From Bacillota bacterium (lineage in GTDB: Bacteria > Bacillota > Clostridia > Peptostreptococcales > Anaerovoracaceae), in assembly GCA_017621195.1 (NCBI GenBank), contig JAGATO010000274.1, positions 1-13,169 on the forward strand: a DNA stretch of 13,169 bases, written 5' to 3'. The notes under the pieces were generated by a model that saw nothing but the letters and a program-made list of their open reading frames with translations, made no database searches and was not told the origin of the DNA. The position numbers were made by a program, and so were the translations under genes. Positions 6,860 through 13,168 of this stretch are shown here, piece after piece. Numbering within the stretch: position 1 is the stretch's first letter; the number at the start of each line of letters is the position of its first letter.

Positions 6860-8623
6860 ATGAAAATGTTGCAGGAGCTGAAACAGCGTTACAATCCCCC
6901 ATTTCATAGAGATTTAAGAGAACTTCTGAACTATGTAGTGAAGGCCTACAGCCAGGATGTGGCTTTCATCATCAAGCACAAGGCCAGAGGAAAAGAACCT
7001 GTCTATGAAGACGTTACGTTTGATGAATTCGGGCGCCAGGTGTACCGACTGGGGACAGCCCTGCTGAAGCGCGGTCTGTTGGCGGAGCGGATTGCCGTCA
7101 TGGGAAAGAACCGCTGCGAATGGATGACTTCCTTCTTCGCCGTCCTCTGCGGCGGCGGCGTCTGCGTTCCACTGGACAAGGGACTTCCCTACGAGGAATT
7201 CGAATCGTCACTGATCCGCAGTGAAGCGAAGGTGCTGATCTTCGATCCCGATCTGAAGCCGCTGGTGGAACAGCTGAAGCAGAGCGGTACCAGCCAGGTG
7301 GAGACCTTCATCTGCATGGAGCCCATGGCGGATTGTCTGGACATTCTGGCGCTGATGGAAGAAGGCAGGGCGGCCATAGAAGAGGGATTCGTCGAATACG
7401 AAAATCAGCCGATCGACAGTAAAGCGGTACGAATTCTTCTGTTTACTTCCGGGACCACATCCATGGCCAAGGCGGTCATGATGTCCCATCACAATATTAC
7501 GGCCAACGTGTATTCTCTGCAGAAGGTGGAGGACATCCGTCACGGCGATGTGAACATGGCCTTCCTTCCGTATCACCACACCTTCGGTTCCACCGGTCAG
7601 ATTCTGATGTTGGCCTGCGGTGTGACTACGACGTATTGCGACGGTCTGAAATATCTGCAGAGGAACATCGTGGAGTACAAGGTATCCGTGTTCTTCTGCG
7701 TACCGTTGCTGATCGAATCCATCTATAAGAAGATCATGGCGACGGTAAAGAAGCAGGGAAAGGAGAATACGGTTCGGTTCGGCATGGCTCTGACCCAGTT
7801 CCTACTGAAATTCGGCATCGATCTGCGCCGCCGGGTGTTCAAACAGATTCTGGATCAGCTGGGCGGGAATATCCGTCTGGTCATCAGCGGAGCGGCTGCC
7901 ATCGATCCGGAGGCCATCGAAGGCTTCAACAAGCTGGGAATCACCGCCATTCAGGGATTCGGAATGACGGAGGCGTCACCGGTCATTACGGCGGAAAATT
8001 CCTGGGAACGAAAGACTGGGTCCTGCGGCCGAGCCATGCCGGGTGTGGAGGTGGCCATCGATCAGCCGGACGAAAAGGGTGTAGGAGAAATCATCGCCCG
8101 TGGCCCCAATGTGATGCTGGGCTATTATGAGAACGAAGAGGAAACGGCGAAGACGCTGCAGGACGGCTGGCTCCATACGGGTGACCTGGGATACATCGAT
8201 GAGGACGGTTTCCTGTTCATCTGCGGGCGGAAGAAGAATGTCATCGTTCTGAAAAACGGAAAGAACGTGTACCCGGAGGAGATCGAACTGCTGATCAGCA
8301 ACCTGCCCTACGTGGCGGAGACCATGGTATTCGGTCAGCCCAGAACGGCAGAGGACGAGCGGGATCTGGTGATCTGCACCAAGATCGTCTACAATCCCGA
8401 AGCGATCCGGACGGAGTTCGGCCTGGATGTGAAAGGGGCCGACGGAGAAGCAGCGGAGGCGGTTCGGGCGCAGATCGAACAGCGGATCCGGGCTGATATT
8501 GAAGCCATCAACGAAACCCTGCCGGTCTACAAGAAGATGCTGCGGGTGACGGTGACGGATCAGCCCATGGTCAAGACCACCACGGGAAAGGTGAAGAGGT
8601 TTGAGGAAATCAAGAACCTGTAA
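6860..8623 (+). CDS. Long-chain acyl-CoA synthetase (AMP-binding, fatty acid--CoA ligase type)
   Basis: This is an adenylate-forming enzyme of the ANL superfamily that would activate a fatty acid through an acyl-AMP to an acyl-CoA. The protein has 587 residues and is complete. The ATP-binding loop TSGTTSMAKAV lies at residues 196-206, with Ser, Ala and Ala in place of the Gly, Pro and Gly of the canonical TSGTTGxPKGV. The other core motifs are normal: GFGMTEASP near 367, HTGDLG at 439-444 (D442), then GRKKNVIVLKNGKNVYPEEIE, and the C-terminal catalytic lysine K577 in TTGKVKR. GAGGAG precedes the ATG. It has its own strong promoter, is divergent from the DUF1836 gene and is followed by a two-way terminator, so it is a single-gene unit. 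The exact acyl chain is not shown by the sequence. Confidence 0.9.
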   Translation: MKMLQELKQRYNPPFHRDLRELLNYVVKAYSQDVAFIIKHKARGKEPVYEDVTFDEFGRQVYRLGTALLKRGLLAERIAVMGKNRCEWMTSFFAVLCGGGVCVPLDKGLPYEEFESSLIRSEAKVLIFDPDLKPLVEQLKQSGTSQVETFICMEPMADCLDILALMEEGRAAIEEGFVEYENQPIDSKAVRILLFTSGTTSMAKAVMMSHHNITANVYSLQKVEDIRHGDVNMAFLPYHHTFGSTGQILMLACGVTTTYCDGLKYLQRNIVEYKVSVFFCVPLLIESIYKKIMATVKKQGKENTVRFGMALTQFLLKFGIDLRRRVFKQILDQLGGNIRLVISGAAAIDPEAIEGFNKLGITAIQGFGMTEASPVITAENSWERKTGSCGRAMPGVEVAIDQPDEKGVGEIIARGPNVMLGYYENEEETAKTLQDGWLHTGDLGYIDEDGFLFICGRKKNVIVLKNGKNVYPEEIELLISNLPYVAETMVFGQPRTAEDERDLVICTKIVYNPEAIRTEFGLDVKGADGEAAEAVRAQIEQRIRADIEAINETLPVYKKMLRVTVTDQPMVKTTTGKVKRFEEIKNL

Positions 8624-8642
8624 ACAGAAAAGGGGTAAGCAA

Positions 8643-8670
8643 AAACGGGGCTGTGAAAACAGCTCCGTTT
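8643..8670. terminator. Bidirectional terminator between the acyl-CoA synthetase and glycosyltransferase genes
   Basis: AAACGGGGCTGT (8643-8654) pairs with ACAGCTCCGTTT (8659-8670) around a GAAA tetraloop, with one G-T wobble. The stem begins in an A run and ends in TTT, so it can act in both directions. It begins directly after the glycosyltransferase stop codon on the minus strand, and lies about 20 bases after the synthetase stop on the plus strand. Confidence 0.85.
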
Positions 8671-9969
8671 CTATTCCCGGCTCTGAGGCAGCAGAGCTGT
8701 GTGGATGTTGGAGATGATACGGTCGGTAAACCGACGGAACTGGGCCTCCTCCTCTTCGGAGAATCCCTGGAAGCAGATGTCATCGAAATCCCTGTGGATC
8801 TGTTTCAGGTCGCGGCAGAGGGGGAGGGCTTTTTCCAGAAGAGTTACCTGGAAGCCGTCAGCGTAGTGGGTTACGTCGATGAATTTGTGGAAGGACAGCT
8901 TCTGGAGACTCAGGCTGATGGATACCACCGGAAGTCCCGTATAATCGGCCAATTGACGACGGGTGAACAGCTGGCTGGAATGACAGAGGCAGGAGAACAG
9001 CAGGACGTCGTCCACGTCCAGGTCGTAGCAGAGGGCTACGGTTTCCGTGCAGCGTTCCATCAGCTTGCGATATTTATAGTTGGGAGAAAATAAAGTATCG
9101 TTCAGTTCTTCCATGGCACTGATGCTGACGCGCTCTCTGCCCAGCTTCTGACTGCCAGGAAGAATAGCCCCATCCTTGGCCAAGTCGATGAAGAACTTGT
9201 AGAGGCCTAACCGCTTTTTTTCATATTCCCCTTCGTCAAATACGTTTTTGTAGAAGTCCCGGTAATATTCGAAGACCGACAGCTTCATTTTAACGATATC
9301 ACTGAGGGAAACTCGCTGAATCAGTGAACCCTCAGTTTTTACATAGTAGTAGATGGGGGCCTGCAGGGCGAAGATTCGGTCCACGTACAGTAGATATTCC
9401 AGGTTGAACAGAAAGTCCTCGCACCATTCTACGGATTCGTCCATATGCAGCTGATGCTTTTGAATCAGATCACCGCGAAACAGCTTGTTCCACAGTACGC
9501 CGTAGTAAAAATCGGCGGGATTTTCCATCATTTCCTGGGCAAATTCTTCCCGAGTCAGAACGACGCTGCCATCGATATCCCCCTTGTGGGAGATCCGCTC
9601 GCCAGAGACCCGATAAAAGTCAGCGATGACCAGATCGCACTGGTGTTCTTCCATGGCGCGAACCAGTAGCTTAGTAGCGTCCACGGTCAGCCAGTCGTCG
9701 GCATCGATGAACTGAAGATATGCTCCGGAAGCAGCGTTGAGCCCCAGATTTCGAGCTCTGGACACGCCGCCGTTTTTCGCGTGGATGACTTTGACACGAT
9801 CGTCCTTTCTGGCGTAATTGTCACAGATAGCAGGGGAGTTGTCCCGGCTTCCGTCGTCCACTAATATCAGTTCAAAATCGGTGTATTCCTGATGCAGTAC
9901 GCTGTCCACACAGCGGCGAAGGGTTTTCTCCGCGTTGTAGACGGGAATGAGTATACTTACCTTGGGCAT
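8671..9969 (-). CDS. Family 2 glycosyltransferase with a C-terminal MarR-like winged-helix region
   Basis: The protein has 432 residues from the ATG at 9969. AGGAGA lies upstream and the protein then opens with the classic GT2 start MPKVSILIPVYNAE. A longer in-frame start at 10068 is rejected because a good -10 box lies within that extension. The GT-A domain (about 1-215) has LVDDGSRDNS, the nucleotide-sugar site, and FIDADD with the DxD motif at 89-91, so it probably transfers a sugar to a surface glycan. Residues about 317-425 look like a MarR-type domain: LFTRRQLADYTGLP and VSISLSLQKL as the helix-turn-helix, a wing ending in VTLLEKA, and a C-terminal IHRDFDDICFQGFSEEEEAQ region like MarR dimer helices. 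No frameshift is seen and the frame is continuous. The fusion is unusual. The GT2 call is firm, the MarR call is by motif pattern only. Confidence 0.85.
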   Translation of the reverse strand: MPKVSILIPVYNAEKTLRRCVDSVLHQEYTDFELILVDDGSRDNSPAICDNYARKDDRVKVIHAKNGGVSRARNLGLNAASGAYLQFIDADDWLTVDATKLLVRAMEEHQCDLVIADFYRVSGERISHKGDIDGSVVLTREEFAQEMMENPADFYYGVLWNKLFRGDLIQKHQLHMDESVEWCEDFLFNLEYLLYVDRIFALQAPIYYYVKTEGSLIQRVSLSDIVKMKLSVFEYYRDFYKNVFDEGEYEKKRLGLYKFFIDLAKDGAILPGSQKLGRERVSISAMEELNDTLFSPNYKYRKLMERCTETVALCYDLDVDDVLLFSCLCHSSQLFTRRQLADYTGLPVVSISLSLQKLSFHKFIDVTHYADGFQVTLLEKALPLCRDLKQIHRDFDDICFQGFSEEEEAQFRRFTDRIISNIHTALLPQSRE

Positions 9970-10032
9970 GGGTGCTCTCCTGTTATTATAAATGGGTATT
10001 CTCCTGCGGTTTTCATTCGATTTGACGGAGAT

Positions 10033-10041
10033 ATTATACCA
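10033..10041 (-). promoter_or_regulatory. Extended -10 promoter for the glycosyltransferase gene
   Basis: The minus strand reads TGGTATAAT, an extended -10 (TGn plus TATAAT), with no clear -35 box, as is common for this promoter class. The leader to the ATG at 9969 would be about 57 bases. Its position supports the shorter protein start. Confidence 0.55.
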
Positions 10042-10110
10042 TAAAAGCGGACCTAAGCGCTGGTTCATTTCTGCGCAGGTTAGAAAATGCCGATTCTGTA
10101 TTTCGGAGCG

Positions 10111-10803
10111 TCACAGAGGAAGCCAGCTGACGTTATGGTTACCGAAGGTCAGGTCCCGAGCCAAGGCAACCGCCCGTCGTTCCTCTCCGGCCGTGATTTC
10201 CAGCGCGACGGCATAGGTGTCCCGTTCGAAAAGGTCTACAGTTCCCGTGAACGCACCGCCGTATCCGGTGACTTCAAATCGGCGGGACTGACCGTTCGAA
10301 TCGGTGAAGGTCAGAGTATAGGTCAGCGCATCGTCGATGATGCTGGGGACGAACTGAAACGACAGCCGATCGGGTTCTTCCGCGGAAAAGCTGAGACCGG
10401 TCACCTGAACGGTATCGGGGAGAGCCGAGACGGCAGCTGATTCTTCTGCCGGAACAACATCCGAAGGAAGAACGTGTAAGGCCATCAGGGACAGAGGAAT
10501 CAGGAGAACGGCGGAAATCAGACACAGGATCAGGCAGAACCGCTTCCAGAACGTCTGACTGGAAGGGGGAGCTGTTTTGCCGGCGGCAGGTGCCGCAGCC
10601 GCTTTTGTGGTCCGACCGCAGAGTATGTCCAGGCTGATGTCCAGCTCATCGGCCAGAGCGATGAGCTGAGCCAGCGCCGGCTGGGTGTCGCCGGTTTCCC
10701 ACTTGCTGATGGCCTGGCGGGAGACGCCGATGCGCTCCGCCAGCTGCTCCTGGCTCCATCCCTTTTGCCGTCTGATCAAAACCAATTGTTCCCTGAATTC
10801 CAT
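10111..10803 (-). CDS. XRE-family regulator with a single membrane segment and an external C-terminal domain
   Basis: The protein has 230 residues in three parts. Residues about 5-62 are an XRE/Cro-type helix-turn-helix with the typical WSQEQLAERIGVSRQAISKWE sequence and a following ALADELDISLDILCG helix pair. Residues 65-85 are an Ala/Pro-rich linker. A hydrophobic segment at about 89-110 (FCLILCLISAVLLIPLSLMAL) should span the membrane. The last 120 residues, with no recognised domain, would then face outward and look beta-rich. Such a layout could let an outside signal alter DNA binding, but the ligand is unknown. AGGAGG lies 8 bases before the ATG. The 226 bases upstream hold 12-base direct repeats that could be its operators. 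No clear terminator was seen before the glycosyltransferase leader. Confidence 0.85.
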   Translation of the reverse strand: MEFREQLVLIRRQKGWSQEQLAERIGVSRQAISKWETGDTQPALAQLIALADELDISLDILCGRTTKAAAAPAAGKTAPPSSQTFWKRFCLILCLISAVLLIPLSLMALHVLPSDVVPAEESAAVSALPDTVQVTGLSFSAEEPDRLSFQFVPSIIDDALTYTLTFTDSNGQSRRFEVTGYGGAFTGTVDLFERDTYAVALEITAGEERRAVALARDLTFGNHNVSWLPL

Positions 10804-10843
10804 TATCGAAATCCTCCTGTCTATCTCGTATCACTTTTTCGAG

Positions 10844-10867
10844 TTCGTACGGATTTTCGTGCGAATT
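10844..10867. repeat. Tandem 12-base direct repeat, also an inverted repeat, upstream of the XRE gene
   Basis: TTCGTACGGATT (10844-10855) is followed at once by TTCGTGCGAATT (10856-10867), 10 of 12 bases alike. TTCGTACG and CGTGCGAA also form an inverted repeat with one mismatch. It lies about 40-65 bases upstream of the XRE start codon, a position suited to autoregulation. Confidence 0.5.
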
Positions 10868-10892
10868 TTTGCCTGACTGTTTTCACGCGCTT

Positions 10893-10911
10893 GTCCGATC
10901 ACTCGTCCGAT
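10893..10911. repeat. Second pair of direct repeats with 12-base spacing, GTCCGAT, upstream of the XRE gene
   Basis: GTCCGAT occurs at 10893-10899 and again at 10905-10911, an offset of 12 bases, the same period as the neighbouring repeat pair. It could be a further regulator site. No confident promoter was recognised between 10804 and 10960. Confidence 0.4.
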
Positions 10912-10960
10912 TGTTGAACATCAAAGAGGCGTTTTCGGCCGTCTGTAGTTTGATTCTAAC

Positions 10961-11005
10961 AAAAAGAATGCGGGAATACCACCGAAAACCGATGGCATTC
11001 CCGCA
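10961..11005 (-). terminator. Rho-independent terminator after the GH3 gene
   Basis: TGCGGGAAT-A-CCA (10969-10981) pairs with TGG-C-ATTCCCGCA (10993-11005), with one A/C mismatch, around an 11-base loop. On the minus strand the stem is followed by GCATTCTTTTTG, the T run being at 10965-10961. It lies about 25 bases after the GH3 stop. Confidence 0.85.
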
Positions 11006-11029
11006 ACGGCCAGTTGCATTTTCGCTTCT

Positions 11030-12514
11030 TTATATTATTCCAAGCGAAATTTTCAATTCCAATATACGTAAAACAGATTCATCAATTCGTTCCTCTGAAA
11101 TTTTTCCCTGTTTGACTGCTTCAAGTAAGGCTGGAATTTGCGTCTCGAAATCCGTGCAGCATAGCAGATCATTTCCGGCCTTCACAGCTTGGACAGCAAT
11201 TTCAGTGTCTCCGGCAAAAGCGCGAACGCCATCCATAGCTAAATCATCCGTAATAATAATGCCGGTAAACCCTAAGTCTTCCCGCAGGATTTTATGTACC
11301 TGTGGAGACAGCGAGGCGGGAGTTTGTCCGTCCATACAGGAAACTACATTATGGGAAACTAACACCATGTTGGCTCCGGAATGAATTCCCGCTTGAAAGG
11401 GAAGAAAGTCTGAGTTCAAAAATGTTTCATAAGGGCGATGGTCATAAGCTACACCCGTATGGGTATCCGCATTGTTTCCGTAGCCCGGGAAATGCTTTAG
11501 GACGCTCCCAATTCCCTCTTGAGACATGGTTTGTACAACGGACCGTACATAAGCGGCAGTCTGCTCCGCGTCCTGCCCAAAACTCCGACAATAAATATAA
11601 TCCTCTGGATTTTGTGAAACATCACAAACTGGGGCAAAGTTCAGATTAATCCCCAAACTATGCAATAATTCACATTTTTCCCTGGTGTCACTTTGAACCA
11701 AATCAAATCCGCCTTCAGCATAGAGGTCTTGAGGGGACCAGAAGGGGACGGCCCGTAAATTGGGATTTGTGCTGATACGATTGACTGTGCCACCTTCTTC
11801 ATCTACCCCGATAAACATGGGGGTTTTTGCTGCACTTTGGTAGCTTTGAATATTTTGGATAACGTCATCTCTTGTCTTTTCGGAAAAGTCCCGACTAAAA
11901 AGAAGATAGCCTCCAAGATGATATTCCTCTACCTTCTGGACACCATCTATTTCTGGACAACGTGCAATAAACATCTGTCCTACTTTTTCTTCCAGTGTCA
12001 TTGCATTTAGAATTTCTTGTGCTTCTTGTGCTGCTGTAGCAGGTGGGGTGCTTGGCTCCAGGGTGTCTGATCTTTCACCAGTCGTTGCTTCCGAATTTTC
12101 GGTATTTGGGGTGGAATCCGTAACCGTAATGGAAAGCAATTCCACCTCTTGTATAGATACATTCGGATCTAATTCACCATGATATAGAACCGCCACTGGA
12201 TTCCCAATCACGATTCCGGTTTTACCAGTTGAAATCTTTACACCATCTGTCTCGAAAGAATATTCACGATTATCTTCACATTGAACAGTCAGCGTGTTCA
12301 TTGCAGCATCTTTTACCGTTCCTCGAAGATCTTGTACGGACTCGCCTGTACTTGGAGTTTCAATCGTTCCCGTTGTTGCCTCGGATGAGTTTTCCGGCAA
12401 AATATTACCTGCTTTATGAAAACTGGTTATCGCAACGCCTACACATACAAGAAGCAAGATAGTTATACTAATAATAAATTTTTTATTCTTTTTCCGTTTC
12501 TTTACCCGTGTCAT
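11030..12514 (-). CDS. Membrane-anchored GH3 beta-N-acetylhexosaminidase (NagZ-like)
   Basis: The protein has 494 residues. A Lys/Arg-rich start and a hydrophobic segment at about 12-30 form a signal anchor without a clear lipobox, so the enzyme should sit outside the cell. Residues about 61-132 form a small beta-rich domain beginning DLRGTVKDA, of the kind seen in other Firmicute surface proteins. It is flanked on both sides by Ser/Thr/Pro linkers that each contain SEATTG (residues 44-49 and 141-146). The GH3 catalytic domain covers about 165-494, with GVDEEGG, KHFPGYG (340-346), the Asp-His pair D350/H352 typical of N-acetylglucosaminidases, and the nucleophile D423 in ITDDLAMD. Cell-wall muropeptide recycling or glycan trimming is the likely role. 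AAGGGGG lies before the ATG. The gene is clearly more A+T-rich than those to its left. Confidence 0.9.
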   Translation of the reverse strand: MTRVKKRKKNKKFIISITILLLVCVGVAITSFHKAGNILPENSSEATTGTIETPSTGESVQDLRGTVKDAAMNTLTVQCEDNREYSFETDGVKISTGKTGIVIGNPVAVLYHGELDPNVSIQEVELLSITVTDSTPNTENSEATTGERSDTLEPSTPPATAAQEAQEILNAMTLEEKVGQMFIARCPEIDGVQKVEEYHLGGYLLFSRDFSEKTRDDVIQNIQSYQSAAKTPMFIGVDEEGGTVNRISTNPNLRAVPFWSPQDLYAEGGFDLVQSDTREKCELLHSLGINLNFAPVCDVSQNPEDYIYCRSFGQDAEQTAAYVRSVVQTMSQEGIGSVLKHFPGYGNNADTHTGVAYDHRPYETFLNSDFLPFQAGIHSGANMVLVSHNVVSCMDGQTPASLSPQVHKILREDLGFTGIIITDDLAMDGVRAFAGDTEIAVQAVKAGNDLLCCTDFETQIPALLEAVKQGKISEERIDESVLRILELKISLGII

Positions 12515-12639
12515 GTAATCCCCCTTATGTAGTTTCTTAACGACTATTTTCTTGCCTGCTCAAACCTCTTTTTTGCAAACGGTCAAGCGGTTAAGGATTT
12601 GGTGCCTGTCACAAGCCCCTGAACAGATGCACACTCCCC

Positions 12640-12645
12640 ATTATA
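12640..12645 (-). promoter_or_regulatory. Candidate -10 box for the GH3 gene
   Basis: ATTATA on the plus strand reads TATAAT on the minus strand, about 125 bases upstream of the GH3 start. Only a weak -35 (TTGCAT, 16-base spacing) precedes it. No better promoter was found between it and the gene. Confidence 0.3.
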
Positions 12646-12661
12646 CAGGAGGATTACAGAA

Positions 12662-12815
12662 ATGCAATTCTCGAAAGATTCTGATCATTGCATTTCCTTC
12701 TCAGTCCGCTGGAAGTGGTTACGTTGGTCGGTCTTACCGCAAGCAGAAACGCTGGTTCGAATCTGTGACATCCTGAATTTATGACGCTCAAGAGAGTTAT
12801 TGTATGGATCAGAAA
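12662..12815 (+). pseudogene. Probable remnant of an XRE-type helix-turn-helix gene
   Basis: An ATG at 12662 with AGGAGG upstream opens a 40-codon frame ending at 12784. Its end, LPQAETLVRICDILNL, matches the fourth-to-fifth helix pattern of XRE regulators (P-x-AETL-x-x-ICDILN). After the TGA the same frame continues RSRELLYG, much like the usual ELLxG that follows in that family, so the stop may be a decay mutation. The part before PQAETL does not resemble a helix-turn-helix, so the 5' part is missing or scrambled. The similarity is judged by eye. A small expressed peptide cannot be excluded. Confidence 0.35.
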
Positions 12816-12941
12816 AGAATAGGTACATTTTTTGCACAGCACAGGAAAGAAAAAATGGAAAAGGAATATCAGAAATATGTCCCTTCTACAACCTTTGTGC
12901 GATGTTTTGGGGATAAGTTGAAAAAGCCTGATGGGGCATGA
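12804..12941 (+). pseudogene. Probable 5' fragment of a second XRE-type regulator gene
   Basis: A 45-codon frame starts at 12804 with MDQKRIGTFFAQHRKEK, very close to the N-terminal helix common in clostridial XRE regulators (MDQxKIGxFIAxxRKEK). Instead of the expected LTQxxLAxxLG it runs into an unrelated tail, MEKEYQKYVPSTTF, and stops at 12941, which suggests a deletion or rearrangement just after codon 17. Its start overlaps the extended frame of the preceding remnant. A weak AAGAGAG lies upstream. The call rests on one short motif. Confidence 0.35.
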
Positions 12942-13065
12942 ATCCTTTTCCACGACAGAAAACTATATGCAGATCGCTCAGAGTTTTGTTGCCTGTTCTC
13001 AACAATACAGTCATGTGGACGCCTTCTGTACTTCTTTCGAAGGTGTCCAGAAATGATGGAAATAG

Positions 13066-13099
13066 AAAACCCACAGACGTTGAAATCTGTGGGTTTTTT
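13066..13099. terminator. Rho-independent terminator hairpin at the right edge
   Basis: AAAACCCACAGA (13066-13077) pairs perfectly with TCTGTGGGTTTT (13086-13097) around the loop CGTTGAAA. Six T residues end it on the plus strand, and the minus strand reads TTTTCTATTT after the stem. It can work in both directions. No confident gene feeds it within the window, so it may belong to a minus-strand unit beyond the right edge. Confidence 0.8.
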
Positions 13100-13111
13100 G
13101 TTGGTACACCT

Positions 13112-13168
13112 TCAGGGGCTTCGTAGCTTTGTTCCAAAGCTACCGTTCTGCGGCTCCTCAACAGTCGC
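13112..13168 (-). CDS. Possible 3' end of a minus-strand reading frame entering from the right edge
   Basis: A minus-strand frame is open from the window edge and ends at TGA (13114-13112), with 18 visible codons ending NGSFGTKLRSP. A terminator follows 15 bases later, which would suit a real gene end. Against this, the frame runs through a perfect hairpin and is too short to judge, so it may be noncoding repeat DNA. Confidence 0.2.
   Translation of the reverse strand, partial: ATVEEPQNGSFGTKLRSP
13123..13143. repeat. Perfect nine-base hairpin near the right edge
   Basis: GTAGCTTTG (13123-13131) and CAAAGCTAC (13135-13143) are perfect inverted copies around TTC. No T run follows. Together with the adjacent terminator it could be part of a dispersed structured element. 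Confidence 0.6.

Noticed and set aside
9970..10068. N-terminal extension of the glycosyltransferase to 10068
   Set aside because: The extension contains the extended -10 promoter, lacks conserved residues, and the GT2 fold starts exactly at the ATG at 9969 with a good AGGAGA.
12552..12776. Plus-strand frame of 74 codons starting at TTG
   Set aside because: It has no ribosome binding site and no recognisable motif. The XRE-like frame overlapping it fits better with AGGAGG and family pattern.
12654..12953. Minus-strand frame of 99 codons in the right-hand stretch
   Set aside because: It is hydrophobic and low in complexity, with no ribosome binding site or recognised motif, and it lies opposite the two XRE-like fragments.
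12886..13161. Minus-strand frame of 91 codons across the right-edge hairpins
   Set aside because: It translates through a perfect terminator and a second hairpin, which argues against a real gene.
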